From Dermatemys mawii (taxonomy: Eukaryota > Chordata > Testudines > Dermatemydidae), in the NCBI GenBank assembly GCA_007922305.1, contig ML677328.1, positions 7,896,540 through 7,960,539 of the forward strand: a stretch of DNA of 64,000 nt, given 5' to 3'. The translations under genes were made by a program, and so were the position numbers. Positions 1 to 10,051 of this stretch are shown in pieces; the first letter of the stretch is position 1; every line of letters begins with the position of its first letter. The notes below the pieces were generated by a model. It saw only the letters and a list, made by a program, of their open reading frames with translations, did no database searches and was not told where the DNA came from.

Positions 1-300
1 CAGACCTGTTGATCTCTAATCCGGCGAAGCTAGAGACTGTGTTTCATTTGACAATAAACCTGGCCCAGGTGCCTTCGTACCAGAGTCTGTGGTCTCTGGG
101 GGTTCTCTCGGGGTCTGCTGTGTCAGCTATCTGTGCAGAGCTGGGACAGCACACAGAGGGAACACGCACGCAGCCGACTGATATCATCATCGAACAAGAG
201 CAAAGCACCACACCGTACCTACTGACAACACTGGGCAGCCCGAAGGCCAGGTTTCATGGGGGAGACCTGGGAGATGAGATTTTCATGGCCATGAATTTGT
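1..300 (+). repeat. LTR-like R/U5 tail (retroviral-type LTR fragment)
   Basis: An AATAAA polyadenylation signal lies at 53-58, followed by about 230 bases of GC-richer sequence than the surroundings. This layout resembles the R and U5 part of a long terminal repeat. The upstream U3 part lies outside the window, so neither the left edge nor a target duplication can be seen. The open frame at 9-302 (97 codons) runs through it and has no recognisable domain, so I do not call a gene. The right edge is approximate and set by the start of LINE-like sequence near 305. Confidence 0.4.
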
Positions 301-304
301 AGAT

Positions 305-815
305 CCCCTATTTGTAACCCTATTATCTTCTAGGTCTTTACAAATATATCGTTCATCATTTGTTTCAGTATCTTTCCAGGTATTGAAGTTAGGCTGATGC
401 ATCTATAATAGCTAAGCGCCTCTTTCTTCCCCTTTTTAACAATAGGTACTATGTCTTCCCTTTTCTTGTCCTCTGAGACCTCACCGGTCCCTCCATGACA
501 TCTGAAAGTTAATAGCTAACAGTTCCACGATTTCTTCAGCTAGTTTGTTACATACCCTAGCATGCTTTTCAGTAGGCCTTGCCAACTTGAATACCTCAAA
601 CTTATCTAAATATTCCTTAACCTGTTCTTTCTCCATTTTGGCTTGCATCCCTTTCCCCTTTATTGTTAATATTAAATGTGTTGAGTATCTGGTTACAATT
701 TTCCTTTTTATTGAAGACTCAAATAAAATAAGCATTAAACACCTCAGTCTTCTTGATATCGTTATTAGCTCTCCTCCTCAAGCAGAGAATTCACTACTGA
801 TAATAGATCTATGCA
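305..815 (-). mobile_element. CR1-like LINE relic, N-terminal part of the reverse transcriptase region
   Basis: Read on the minus strand, 481-735 stays open for 84 codons and contains EYLDKFEVFKLARPTEKHAR, followed by CNKLAEEIVELL. This matches the pattern just before the fingers of CR1-type reverse transcriptases, where a phrase like 'GPDxIHPRVLKELAEEI' is usual. Continuing toward 305, the frame is broken, but remnants of the next block (an 'IVPI.KKG'-like stretch, then 'SLTSIPGKIL') are visible. Polymerase catalytic motifs lie further downstream and are absent, so this is a fragment. Stops, shifts and missing ends on both sides mark it as dead. The family call rests on recalled motif patterns. 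Confidence 0.75.
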
Positions 816-1335
816 TTTTCATATCATGTGGTAAGAAGTGGAAAGAGGGGAGTTATTGAATCACTGCTTCATGACACAGCAACTTCAAAGAACATTTTTC
901 TTCTTTGCCAGCTAAATGTAATTGAGATTACAAATGTTAGAGATGTTAACTTTGTGTACACACATATATGTGAATCTATATATAGCCCAAGCTTAGTAGC
1001 ATCACAAAGATTATGAGGTGAGGCACAAGTCTTTTCTTCTGCTCAATACATGACACGTGTAACACTATTGATGAGAAATGGCGTTATATATGCTCTTTTA
1101 AAAATGGGGAAGAAACCCAAATATCAGAATAGATAGCTCCTCTTACTCTTTTGCTTTACTAGCTACTACATCTTAAATTATAGCAGAGTCTTGAAGTTTC
1201 AGCTGCCTTAATCATTTAAAAGTGCAATTGAAACCTGCCTCCCAGCACTGACGTACCAGTCTTGATGCATGAACACCAACTGGATGATTTAAAACCATTT
1301 GATAATGTTTACCATACTAGCGAGTTATCTCTAAA

Positions 1336-1367
1336 GTGTGTGTGTGTGTGTATACACACACACACAC
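1336..1367. repeat. (TG)n-(CA)n microsatellite forming a perfect palindrome
   Basis: A TG run turns into a CA run at a central TATA. Positions 1338-1367 form a perfect 30-bp palindrome. Such alternating purine-pyrimidine palindromes can adopt Z-DNA or extrude as cruciforms. Confidence 0.9.
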
Positions 1368-2074
1368 TCTATTAATGGGCTTTTTTAAAATAAGTAGATT
1401 TCACACTATTAAATGAAGAAGAGACCTGACCTGGGGATTATAGAAATGAAAAGGAGCAGCTCAGGTTGTTGCAGTAGGGATTTTTTATTTTTCCAAGGAT
1501 ATTTGTAGCCCTTTTTCTTGGGAAGATAACTTTGAAAATAACTAGTACTAAACATAACGGTGTAATCATTATGAAAAGGAACCAACTTTTTGGGGGTAGG
1601 GAAAAGATTGATGAAAAATTGTTTTGCACGCCTGCCTAAAAACACTAAGGCTGACTATGAAATTAAACCTTTATTCCAAGTGGTTTTTGTCAGAGCAGCT
1701 TTTTATTCTGCTGGAAATGGAGGCATTCAAAAAATCAGTATACACTCTCCCGCACACTTCCAATGGTAAAAGGAGAACCATAAAAATTGGATCTAATGAT
1801 CATGTAGTCCATTTTTCTGTTAAACAGGATTGTCCTGCACCATGTATTTTCCAGTCCAGATTTAAATTAACATACTAACCGGTTTTCATTTCCTGAAATA
1901 AATTAACACTTGCATCAAACACACAGTCTCCCTAAGAGTTAATGAATATTCAGGAAATTCATAAATTAGAATCCTTTGCTCATTTATTCTCCTCACAATT
2001 TAACAAATATATAAACATTCAGTATCTGTATATAGGCATCTTAAAAAATGTTAATTCTAAATACAAAGATAGGT

Positions 2075-2104
2075 GTCTCTCTTTCTCTCTCACACACACA
2101 CACA
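2075..2104. repeat. CT-rich run joined to a (CA)n microsatellite
   Basis: A TCTC-type pyrimidine run leads straight into about seven CA units ending at 2104. It is a simple compound microsatellite. Confidence 0.85.
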
Positions 2105-2637
2105 TAATAACAAGCCCCTAAGCAACTGGTACTCAAACTGAACATATTGAATGCATCCAAATTATATAAAGTAAATTAATTCAGAAATAAATTCATTGGT
2201 TTCCCTTTCTCTCCCCCCATTAACATGCATATACAGGTGAATACTAATTTTCTCTACTGGAAAATTACTGAGAAAGTCTAGGTGAATATTTTTCCCCTCT
2301 CTTCAAGCACAAAAGGTTATTTCTAGCAGTTTTTCAAAAAGTTTGAATAAGAATACCTGGATACTTACACAATTACATAAAAACTACACGCACGGTACAA
2401 ATAAACTTGACATTTCCATAAAGTATAAAATTATAGCCATCAGCCCAATCAAGGAGAACCATTTCTCAGATACGCATTGCTTGCCTGTTTCCAGTAGCAA
2501 ATTCCTTATTTATCTTTCAACACTGATGCTCTTGCACTTGTGTTACCAACCATAACAGTAAACCAAATGTAGCCATTTTTACCATGGCAACATCTAATGC
2601 TGCTCTAAACACCTGATATCTACAAACCATTTGTGTC

Positions 2638-2690
2638 AATGTGTTCCCATTGATTTCAATGGACTTTGAATCAGCCCTGAGTGCTTGGAT
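2638..2690. repeat. Ancient dispersed amniote repeat fragment ('TTCAATGGRCTTTGRATCAG' type)
   Basis: The segment contains TTTCAATGGACTTTGAATCAG. Near-identical phrases recur at about 5,850-5,925 and 61,530-61,590 in this window, so it is a dispersed repeat and not chance. I recall this phrase as common in reptile DNA but cannot name its family. Confidence 0.5.
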
Positions 2691-3393
2691 ACCACGGTGA
2701 CGGATGGCATATAGGTACAAAAATAGCATACAATGCCACATTTTAAAAAACTCATATCCTGCCCTCTTCCTTTAACTTTCATAAAAATTGCAAAAGCATA
2801 AAAGAACCCTGCTTTTCATTCCACGGTTGCCCCATCTGCCTGTGAAATTACAGAAATACATGAATAGCCCAAGTGGCTAACTTTGCAATAGTTTCTTCCA
2901 ATAATTTTCTCATAGTGTTCACATCCAGGATATGCCATTAGAAACAGAATGTGAACTGAACAGATTGCATATCTTCAACACCATTCACCACAAAGTCCCA
3001 TATCTGACAAAAAGGCCTTTCTCCCTGTGACTCGCCAATGTAATTTGTCTTTACAATTTGTTTTTAAATGACTCTGCAGCTCTCCAGTAATTTAATGCAT
3101 TTCTAAATGATAATGCTGTCATCTGAAGAGTACATTTCTCCACTGTACATTTCCCAGAGTCTCAGTGCAAGTAAGAGAAATGGAGCTCAAGAGCAGTTTC
3201 CTGGACATAATGTATAGTAGGTTTGTAATATAAAACAAATAATTTCAAAAATTTTACTATAGAATCTCAGTGAGCGAGAAACAACAGCTGTTCCTTTAGT
3301 TGGCTTAGTATAATGACTTCCACACCTTTCAAAAAAGTAAACTACCACTGTAAGAACTAGATGATAGTTGAACTGTTTCATGTTAATTGAAAT

Positions 3394-3803
3394 ACCACAA
3401 GAACTAGGGGCCACAAAATGAAATTAATAGGCAGCAGGTTTAAAACAATACTTCACATAACACACAGTCAACCTGTGGAACTCCTTGCCAGGGGATGTTG
3501 TGAAGACCAAAAATGTAACTGGATATTTTTGATTCAAAAAAAGAATGAGATAAGTTCTTGGAGGATAAGTCCAACAATGGGTATTAGGCAAGATGGTCAG
3601 GAATGCAACCCCATGTTCTGTGTATCCCAAATCTCTGATTGCCAGAAGCTGGAAGTGGAAGATGGAGATGGATCATTAAATAATTGTCCAGTTCTGTTCC
3701 TTCCCTATGAATCATCTAGGACAAGCCATTGTCAGAAGACAGGATAGTGGTCTAGGTGGATCATTGATGCAACCCAGTAAGGCCATTCCTATGTTCTTAT
3801 GCA
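3394..3803 (+). mobile_element. CR1 LINE, 3'-terminal fragment
   Basis: The stretch follows the known turtle-type CR1 3' end. It has a block reading 'AAATTAATAGGCAGCAGG', then 'AACCTGTGGAACTC.TTGCCA', then 'GCCAGAAGCTGG', and ends with 'GGCCATTCCTATGTTCTTATG'. An open frame of 109 codons (3,418-3,747) survives from the end of ORF2 and its 3' flank. CR1 copies are usually cut short at the 5' end, and this one keeps only about 400 bases, so it is a normal dead-on-arrival insertion. No target duplication is expected for CR1. The call rests on recalled consensus order. Confidence 0.8.
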
Positions 3804-4500
3804 AAAATAAAGGAAGCCTCTTCTGAAATGTCCAGAAATAGTTTCAGAGTCTTAAAATTCCAGATGTCCAATAGCAAGGGAGCATCTGTTTTTGTTTTTT
3901 TTCACCAAAGCTTGGTGTTATTTAATGGAATTCACCATGCAACATTCAAAATATAATACAGAACTGCTAGAATTTTAAGGTTTCCAGATTATATTTTTAT
4001 GCATCATAGTATTAGCCTTCAAGTTTCAAATACAGCTACCCACGTACTGAATAGTACATAGACATCAGATTGGAAGAGTGTCAGAAAATCCTAATGCTTT
4101 GTTTCCAAGCCAATGTTTGGCAATGACAAGGATCCTACAGGGTGTTATGAAACCTGTTGTTCTGGATTACTACTACCAGTGAAGGAATGTGGGGAGGGCA
4201 GATATAGCCCATTATAATAAGGTTAGCCTTGGGGGTGAAAGGAAATGGCTTCCCCTCTGCAGTTTGCCCCCTCCGCAATGCAAAAAGAAAAATGATTAAA
4301 AGAAAAATCGATGCATCTTTGATTATAGGGTTTTGATTGGCCTCTACCACCAAATCCTAAATTGTCCAAATTTAATACAAAGTCAGCCCAGTTTCACAAA
4401 ACATTTGGTGAACCTATCTTGTAATGAAACCCAGAAATAAGCATCTGGTTTCAGGTTTCACTTCTTGAGGACACATGGCATTTCTACAGAGTCTCATAAA
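3804..4500. other. AT-rich stretch, nothing recognised
   Basis: No repeat family, exon-like frame or RNA gene is evident. One 72-codon minus-strand frame (4,135-4,353) has no domain features. Confidence 0.55.
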
Positions 4501-4504
4501 AAGA

Positions 4505-4625
4505 GTAATATCCCCATTTTACAGAATACAAAGGTTAAACAACTGAGGTAGGTTTAGTGACTTGCTCAGACACCTTGCAAAACAGTGACAGAATCAGAAA
4601 TAAAACTCTGGTCTCCTGACTCCTT
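4505..4625 (-). mobile_element. MIR-like SINE relic
   Basis: The plus strand reads 'CCCCATTTTACAGAATACAA', then 'AACTGAGG', 'GTGACTTGCTCAGA', and ends 'CTCTGGTCTCCTGACTCC'. This is the reverse complement of the MIR core and 3' half in the expected order. It is diverged, as expected for an ancient SINE. Confidence 0.75.
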
Positions 4626-5404
4626 CTGAATATTTAATACTGATAGAGTGTTAAAATTTGGCAGTCAAAGGTAAAAGAAAGCTAAATAACTCACTCTAAA
4701 TTCTCTATTTTGATTCTTTTTATATCATTTAATAAATGCAATCTTAGGATTCATAATAATACTAATTACAAGTGTTTTGCCTTTCCACAGTCCCTTTTAT
4801 CTGATGTCAAGATGTTTTATAAAATAAAACCAAATAGTTCTCTATCTTTTTCTTTTTAAAATACCCCTAACTTCAATGCATTTGATGTTTACTGAACCTG
4901 CTAATATTTATTTTAAAAGATAACTGTAGCAATATTACAAACATGAAATATCAAAGCAAAAGAAATGGGCAATGTAAAAAAAATAGTAGAAAGTGATCTT
5001 TTCCATACATAAATTCTCCTGTTGTAACACAGGGTATAAAGATTGGAGAAAAAACAAACACTGGACCTTGAACTGCAAATTATGCAGCCATAAAAATTAT
5101 TTGCAACATTATAAAAGTGTGATATTACTGCCATCATTAATCAATAGAGATATGAGATTTCACTTTGGAAAGCCAGTGAAAGCCTGAATCAAGAGCTTCT
5201 TTGGCAGCTCCATCAATTCTAGTATGGAGAATTTTCTTAAGTTTTTTTCTTAATGTGCAAAAAGGAAAAAAAAACAAGTACACATAAATCCCACCATCAT
5301 AAAAATAGATTTTTCACTGAAGTGCTTATGTGGACTAAAATTGCCCACAAATGATTACCTTTTTATGACTGACATAGTTGAAGCAGCTCAAAATTTGTTT
5401 TTTT

Positions 5405-5444
5405 TTCACCTCAGCAGCATGTACTTCACCTCAGCAGCATGTAC
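5405..5444. repeat. Perfect 20-bp tandem duplication
   Basis: The 20-mer TTCACCTCAGCAGCATGTAC occurs twice, head to tail, at 5405-5424 and 5425-5444 with no mismatch. The identity suggests a recent slippage or short duplication event. Confidence 0.95.
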
Positions 5445-5849
5445 ATTTTATTTTCCTCAGACATTTGATTAAAACCCAAGTGACAAGTGTATGGCAAAAC
5501 CCATAATGTAAGCAAGCTCTCATATTACTGTTATGTTTTTATTATTAGTAATTCTCCAAGCTCACTAACCTATGGCAAGATTCTTTTATATCTATAAATG
5601 TCTTAAATCTTGAGATATCAAAGCAAGTTATCAAGATAGGAAATATGAGTACTAATTGAAAATGCCAAGAAAGGGGGATTTTAGCATGTACAAGCATACA
5701 TTTGATTCTACAGCCCAAGATCTGTTTTCCTTTACACCTACACAACTTCTGTTCAAGGTATAGTAAAACTTACAGCACAATCTTGACTAAGTGTGAAAAG
5801 TTAAAATGAGAACTTGCGTGAGAGATTCATTCATGATCCCTCCTAGAAT

Positions 5850-5925
5850 GAATTGATTCAAAGCCTATTCAAATCAATAGGATTCTTTCCATTCACTTTT
5901 ATGGGCTTTGAATCAGACCCCATAA
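5850..5925. repeat. Ancient dispersed amniote repeat fragment, inverted pair
   Basis: 'TTGATTCAAAGCC.ATTCAAAT' is followed after about 30 bases by its inverse, 'TTTTATGGGCTTTGAATCAG'. The two arms can pair, and each matches the dispersed phrase at 2,640 and 61,560. The layout suggests a small foldback repeat. Confidence 0.5.
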
Positions 5926-6068
5926 TATTTACATGCTACCATGGGGGTGCTGAGCAATCGGCTCCCATTGCCTTCCCTAGGAGATGAGAGTGACCAGACC
6001 TTGTAGGATCTGGCTGCAAATTTGAGTTTATCAGCAGCTTCTGAAGTTTTTGATTAAAGGCAGCCATC

Positions 6069-6095
6069 ATTACTAATTGGTTACTAATTAGTAAT
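6069..6095. repeat. 10-bp perfect hairpin
   Basis: ATTACTAATT at 6069-6078 and its exact inverse at 6086-6095 flank a 7-base loop. The sequence is AT-only except for one pair per arm, so a chance origin is possible. Confidence 0.7.
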
Positions 6096-9000
6096 AACTG
6101 ACATTAATATACTGTGTCAACATTTATATGGAAGTATTGCTAATTATTTTACAACATACAAGTGAGTCCATGAGTAGATGTCTTCCCCAACCTGCTCTAA
6201 AGTACTCAACATTCGCATCGGAAATCACAACCCACCTAGCTTTATTAACAACTAATTTAACATAAAACAGCTAAGTTCCTCTGAAGCCTTCTCCCAAAGT
6301 TTGGCTGCTCCTAAGATTTCTTCTTTATGACTACTCAGTCCACCACCTATGTATTACATTGTGTCTCTATCAGACCAAGGTCCCTGTAAGGGCAATAGTA
6401 CTCCAAAGCTATTTTTCTCATTTTATTCCACCCAGGTTTGAGATAGCTGGCAGGTGTCATGGGCCAGAGCCAGCTTCCATTCCTATCTTCAAAGCAGGCT
6501 ATTAAACTCATCCTGTGTTGCCCTAATACTGCGTTTGTCCATCCCATCACAGTTCCCAATCCAAGGTGCTGATCACCCCGATTCCCAATGAAGTTACTGC
6601 AGTTGCATGTGCTCCACACTTTGTAGGGCCACTCATCATGTTGCAGTGACAGGCCCAGTACTGCCGATCACTCCACACACATTTTCAAATGCAGCCACTT
6701 TTGGGTTGACACATACAAGCTCTTACCAGCATAGAGCAAACCTGTACAACAACTTGAGGCGGGAAGTGAAGAATACTGTAAATGGATCTTTCAGACTGCA
6801 GAGGGAATTGAAGTAGCTTGAATGTAATTACTAAAGTTGGAATTTAACCAGAGCTCTGGATTAACATCTTATACAAAGAAGTATTATAAGGTATTAAACA
6901 ACCATAAGAGCCAAGAACTTTCCTCTTACAACTGATCTGAAAGATAGTACCTTCACTCAGACAATGCCCACACTGCCACACTGGGATGCTGGCTTAATAG
7001 AAACTGCAATGGAAGAGTAACACCTACTGAGTCATCAGATGCTTTTTGTAGCACTATGCATTTTCCTTGAAGGTCTCACAGCTACGTATTAATGGGTTTA
7101 GATTGCAAACTGGTGGGACAATTGTACAAGATGTTATAGCTGCAGGTCCTGATAAATCCCCTCATTAGAGCATGTCATCTGTCTTTCACATTCACTGGGA
7201 CCATATATGTATATATACACATACATTTAATTTTTTAAAAAAAATTTCATAGTCCAACAAGAAAAAAAGTTTTCATCTAGAGTGGGTAATAGCTAAACCA
7301 CTCCTAAGAGGGAAAGGCCAGGCAGTTGAGGCTGAGAATACTGGGAAGGCTAATGATTTTCTTACCCAACCTACTTCCAAACTAGCACAGTGTCTCTTAC
7401 ACATTATTAATACTGAATTATCACCAACAAAGAGGAATTTCCAAAAGTAGGAACACAGCCTCTGGAATGGCCCAAACCATTGATTTCTATAAGGTGGTAC
7501 TTCTGTATTCATGTAAAAGTTTTGCATCTCCTCACCCCACTCGTTAGATTTAGGATGCATACTCTGCAGATTTGTATTAATAGGTAAGGAATGTTTACTT
7601 TTAACATCAAACCCCTAGGAGGGGAAAAAGGCAGACTAGATTGCTTGGGAACTGAAACTGGAACAAACCACCATTGAATAGGAGTAAATGTTCTTGTCTT
7701 TTTTCTAAGATGAATTTTATTATGTTTTATATTTCTACTCTGTAACTGGCCAGAAACAGCAGAGAGAGACAGTCAACATTATGGATCCAGTAGGGTGTTT
7801 AAATGCCCAAGATGGAGAAAAGGGAGAGACTTTCCTGTGGTCTCTCAAAAAGATGTCTCAGAGAGTTCAGCAGTGCTGACATCCCACATTTTTATCATTA
7901 GTAATCGTATTTTGTATTTTGCTTATCTGAGAGCACTTTACAGAAGAACAAGCCACACACTGCATATAAAAGGTCACCTTCCCACAGAAGTGCAACCTTT
8001 TCTAAGCAAGAGCATGGCCACCATTCTGGAAGTACAGGCAATGCTGCAACACAGTTTATGGGCCAGGAAATGAAGAAAGCTATAGCAGTTTAAAATACAA
8101 TAATTTTGTTAGGAAATTAAGAATAATTAACTTAGATCAAAGTTAAATCATTGTAATGCAACCTGTTACCATAAACTGTGGCTAAGGTTACAACTTAAGA
8201 CTATTACTGTAGGTTCTTAATACAAACCCGTACTGGTATATCAAATACACTTTTGCCTGCTAACTATGTGAGCCTAGTATAACCCAGTGAACTCTACAGA
8301 ACATTTCTGTAAAGAACTATGAAAAATAAAAATATATTGTACAAAGAACTAGTCTTAACTTATGCTCCATTTTTAAACAGTTTTGCACTTATTTCCTACT
8401 ACTAGTGTTATAGAACTTGTAAAAATTAGTAAAGAATATTTCCATTACTTTTATTGGTTATCTATTTAAAATCCATTTATTTAAGGATCAGATTTTTTCA
8501 GGGAAATTGATCATTTTTATTCAAGTTTACATTTCAATAAATGATTATACATAATGTTAAAAAAATTGAACATCAGCTGGCCAGTTATTTAGTGTATAAT
8601 GAGATTAATTGAACACATTGCAGGCATAATACCACAACATTGGAAGATCTTTGAATTTTCATTGTAAAGCTAAATTCCTCACCCGTACATTTATGTCCAA
8701 TGCAAATTTTGCTATGAAGACAGGACAGGGTATTTAGTTGTGTTTCGTTGACCAGATAATTCATTAATGTCAACAAAAATGATCACTATACCTGAAATTA
8801 CATTATGTGCAATTATGGTGCCCATCTACCTGGCATGTTGCCGCCACAGGAATAATTTCGTTTTTCTTTTTGTCTGTTTGTTTGTGCTATTTAGGGACGA
8901 TTAGCTCTAGAGCTGGAAGAGAGATGTATATACTGGCGTGATTTCAGATTTTGTTTAGTTATGAATGATTTCCCTTTTACGCCCTTTGAGCAATCACATG

Positions 9001-9304
9001 CCACTTGTGCCACATGATGCCTTATAATAAAACTTAAAGTCTGTAGCTTTGCAAAGTGAAAAAGCATCAGACCAATTCTGTCCCCCGAGTTGGGAACAGA
9101 ATTGGGACCACTGTGTATGAAAATTATTTAGGGATAGATTCTGCCATTTTACTCATGCTCAATAGTACAACTCCTCAAATAGACCTACTGAAATTAATTC
9201 TTCTAGAGTGGCATTAAGGTTATAATTTGTTATACAATTCATTGCAAATAAGATTTATAGCTTTATATCATTAACCTAAAAAACCACTGATAAGAAATAC
9301 AAGT

Positions 9305-9780
9305 AGGGTGTTGTGATGGGGGACGTATCATCCCTTTGTGACCCTTTGCTGGAAGCCCCACTGCTCCGCTGCACCCAGCAACAGCCAATCAAGGCCCAGC
9401 AGACTGAAATAAAAATAGCTGCCTGCTAATAGAAGTCCATTCCTGTCTGGAGGCAGCGGGGTGAGCAAGGAGACTCCCTAGGCCACAGACCATTTCTGTT
9501 CCCAGTCCAGGGCATGAGTGCAGGACCAACCCTGCTGAGTCAACTGTGGAAAAGTAATTAAGCCCAGACAGTAAGAAATCACTGTAGTTATAACTGATCC
9601 TCAAGAGCACGGAATATTCTGTTTGAGTTTGTTGTACCCTGGAAGTGGTTTGGACTGTGACACCCAGCTGGAAGAATGAGTTCCAGAAAACCCAGAGAAG
9701 CCAAATGATAGACTGCAAGGGGGTGCAGGGAGGTCAAGAAAATGGCAGAAGTGAGAGTAACGAACACAGGTGCAATTTTC
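9305..9780. repeat. GC-raised block, possible old LTR or unclassified repeat
   Basis: Base composition rises sharply compared with both flanks, and minus-strand frames of 66-109 codons overlap here because stop codons become rare. Phrases such as 'CCCTTTGCTGGAAGCCCCACTG' remind me of reptile LTR sequence, but I see neither a polyadenylation signal in place nor terminal TG/CA ends. No protein domain is recognisable. Confidence 0.35.
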
Positions 9781-9838
9781 AAAACCACTCAGTTTTGATA
9801 AAGAGTCCTGTGGCACCTTAAAGACTAACAAAAGTATT

Positions 9839-9877
9839 GAAGCATAAGCTTTCGTGAGCTAGTACTCATTTCGTCGG
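9839..9877 (-). ncRNA. Hammerhead ribozyme-like motif, copy 1 (core mutated)
   Basis: Minus strand: CCGACGA box, stem II made by TGAG/CTCA, a GAAA box, stem III GC-TTAT-GC, then T and T at the site expected for cleavage. The canonical box is CUGANGA, so the invariant U4 is C here. The box after stem II is intact. Stem III of only two base pairs is typical of the minimal hammerheads found in Penelope-like elements. Cleavage activity is unlikely with C at U4. Confidence 0.65.
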
Positions 9878-9933
9878 ATGCATGCAGTGGAAGTATCCAG
9901 AGGCAGGTATAAATAAGAAGGCAAGGACCAGGT

Positions 9934-9983
9934 TAGAGATAACGAGGTTAGTTCAATCAGGCTGAACCACCTTGTTATCTCTA
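9934..9983. repeat. About 21-bp imperfect hairpin inside retroposon copy 1
   Basis: TAGAGATAACGAGGTTAGTTC at 9934-9954 pairs with the inverse segment ending at 9983, leaving a 7-base loop and three or four mismatches. It is absent from the shorter copy at 60.4 kb. Confidence 0.8.
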
Positions 9984-10051
9984 CACAGGACTCTGTCACT
10001 TCTGCAAACCCAGACTAACATGGCTACCTCTCTGATTCTTCAGTTTTGATA

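Larger units (their letters stand above)
816..3390. other. AT-rich intergenic stretch, no gene seen
   Basis: Apart from the simple repeats and the short dispersed motif listed separately, I see no exon-like frame, RNA gene or recognisable transposon. The longest frames are under 90 codons with no domain-like composition. Confidence 0.6.
4626..9300. other. Long gene-free stretch with only minor repeats
   Basis: Besides the 20-bp duplication, the hairpin and the dispersed motif listed separately, I recognise nothing. Frames of up to 95 codons at 6,347-6,619, 7,273-7,560 and 7,795-8,073 show no known motif and are of a size expected by chance at this base composition. Confidence 0.55.
9801..10039 (-). 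mobile_element. Hammerhead-bearing short retroposon (Penelope-like type), copy 1
   Basis: The unit is flanked by a perfect 12-bp target duplication, TCAGTTTTGATA, at 9789-9800 and 10040-10051. On the minus strand it starts 'AGAATCAGAGAGGTAGCC.TG', passes a hairpin (9934-9983), then a hammerhead-like motif (9839-9877), and ends 'AAGGTGCCACAGGACTCTT'. Copies at 47.9 and 60.4 kb share both ends and the hammerhead. No protein is encoded, so movement would need enzymes supplied in trans. Variable, longer duplications and the ribozyme motif argue for a Penelope-like retroelement derivative and against a cut-and-paste element. The family name is inferred. Confidence 0.75.

Noticed and set aside
5405..5445. 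Possible U6 snRNA resemblance ('CTCAGCAGCATGTAC')
   Set aside because: Only a short word resembles the U6 start; the following sequence does not match the U6 body, and the word is part of a 20-bp duplication.
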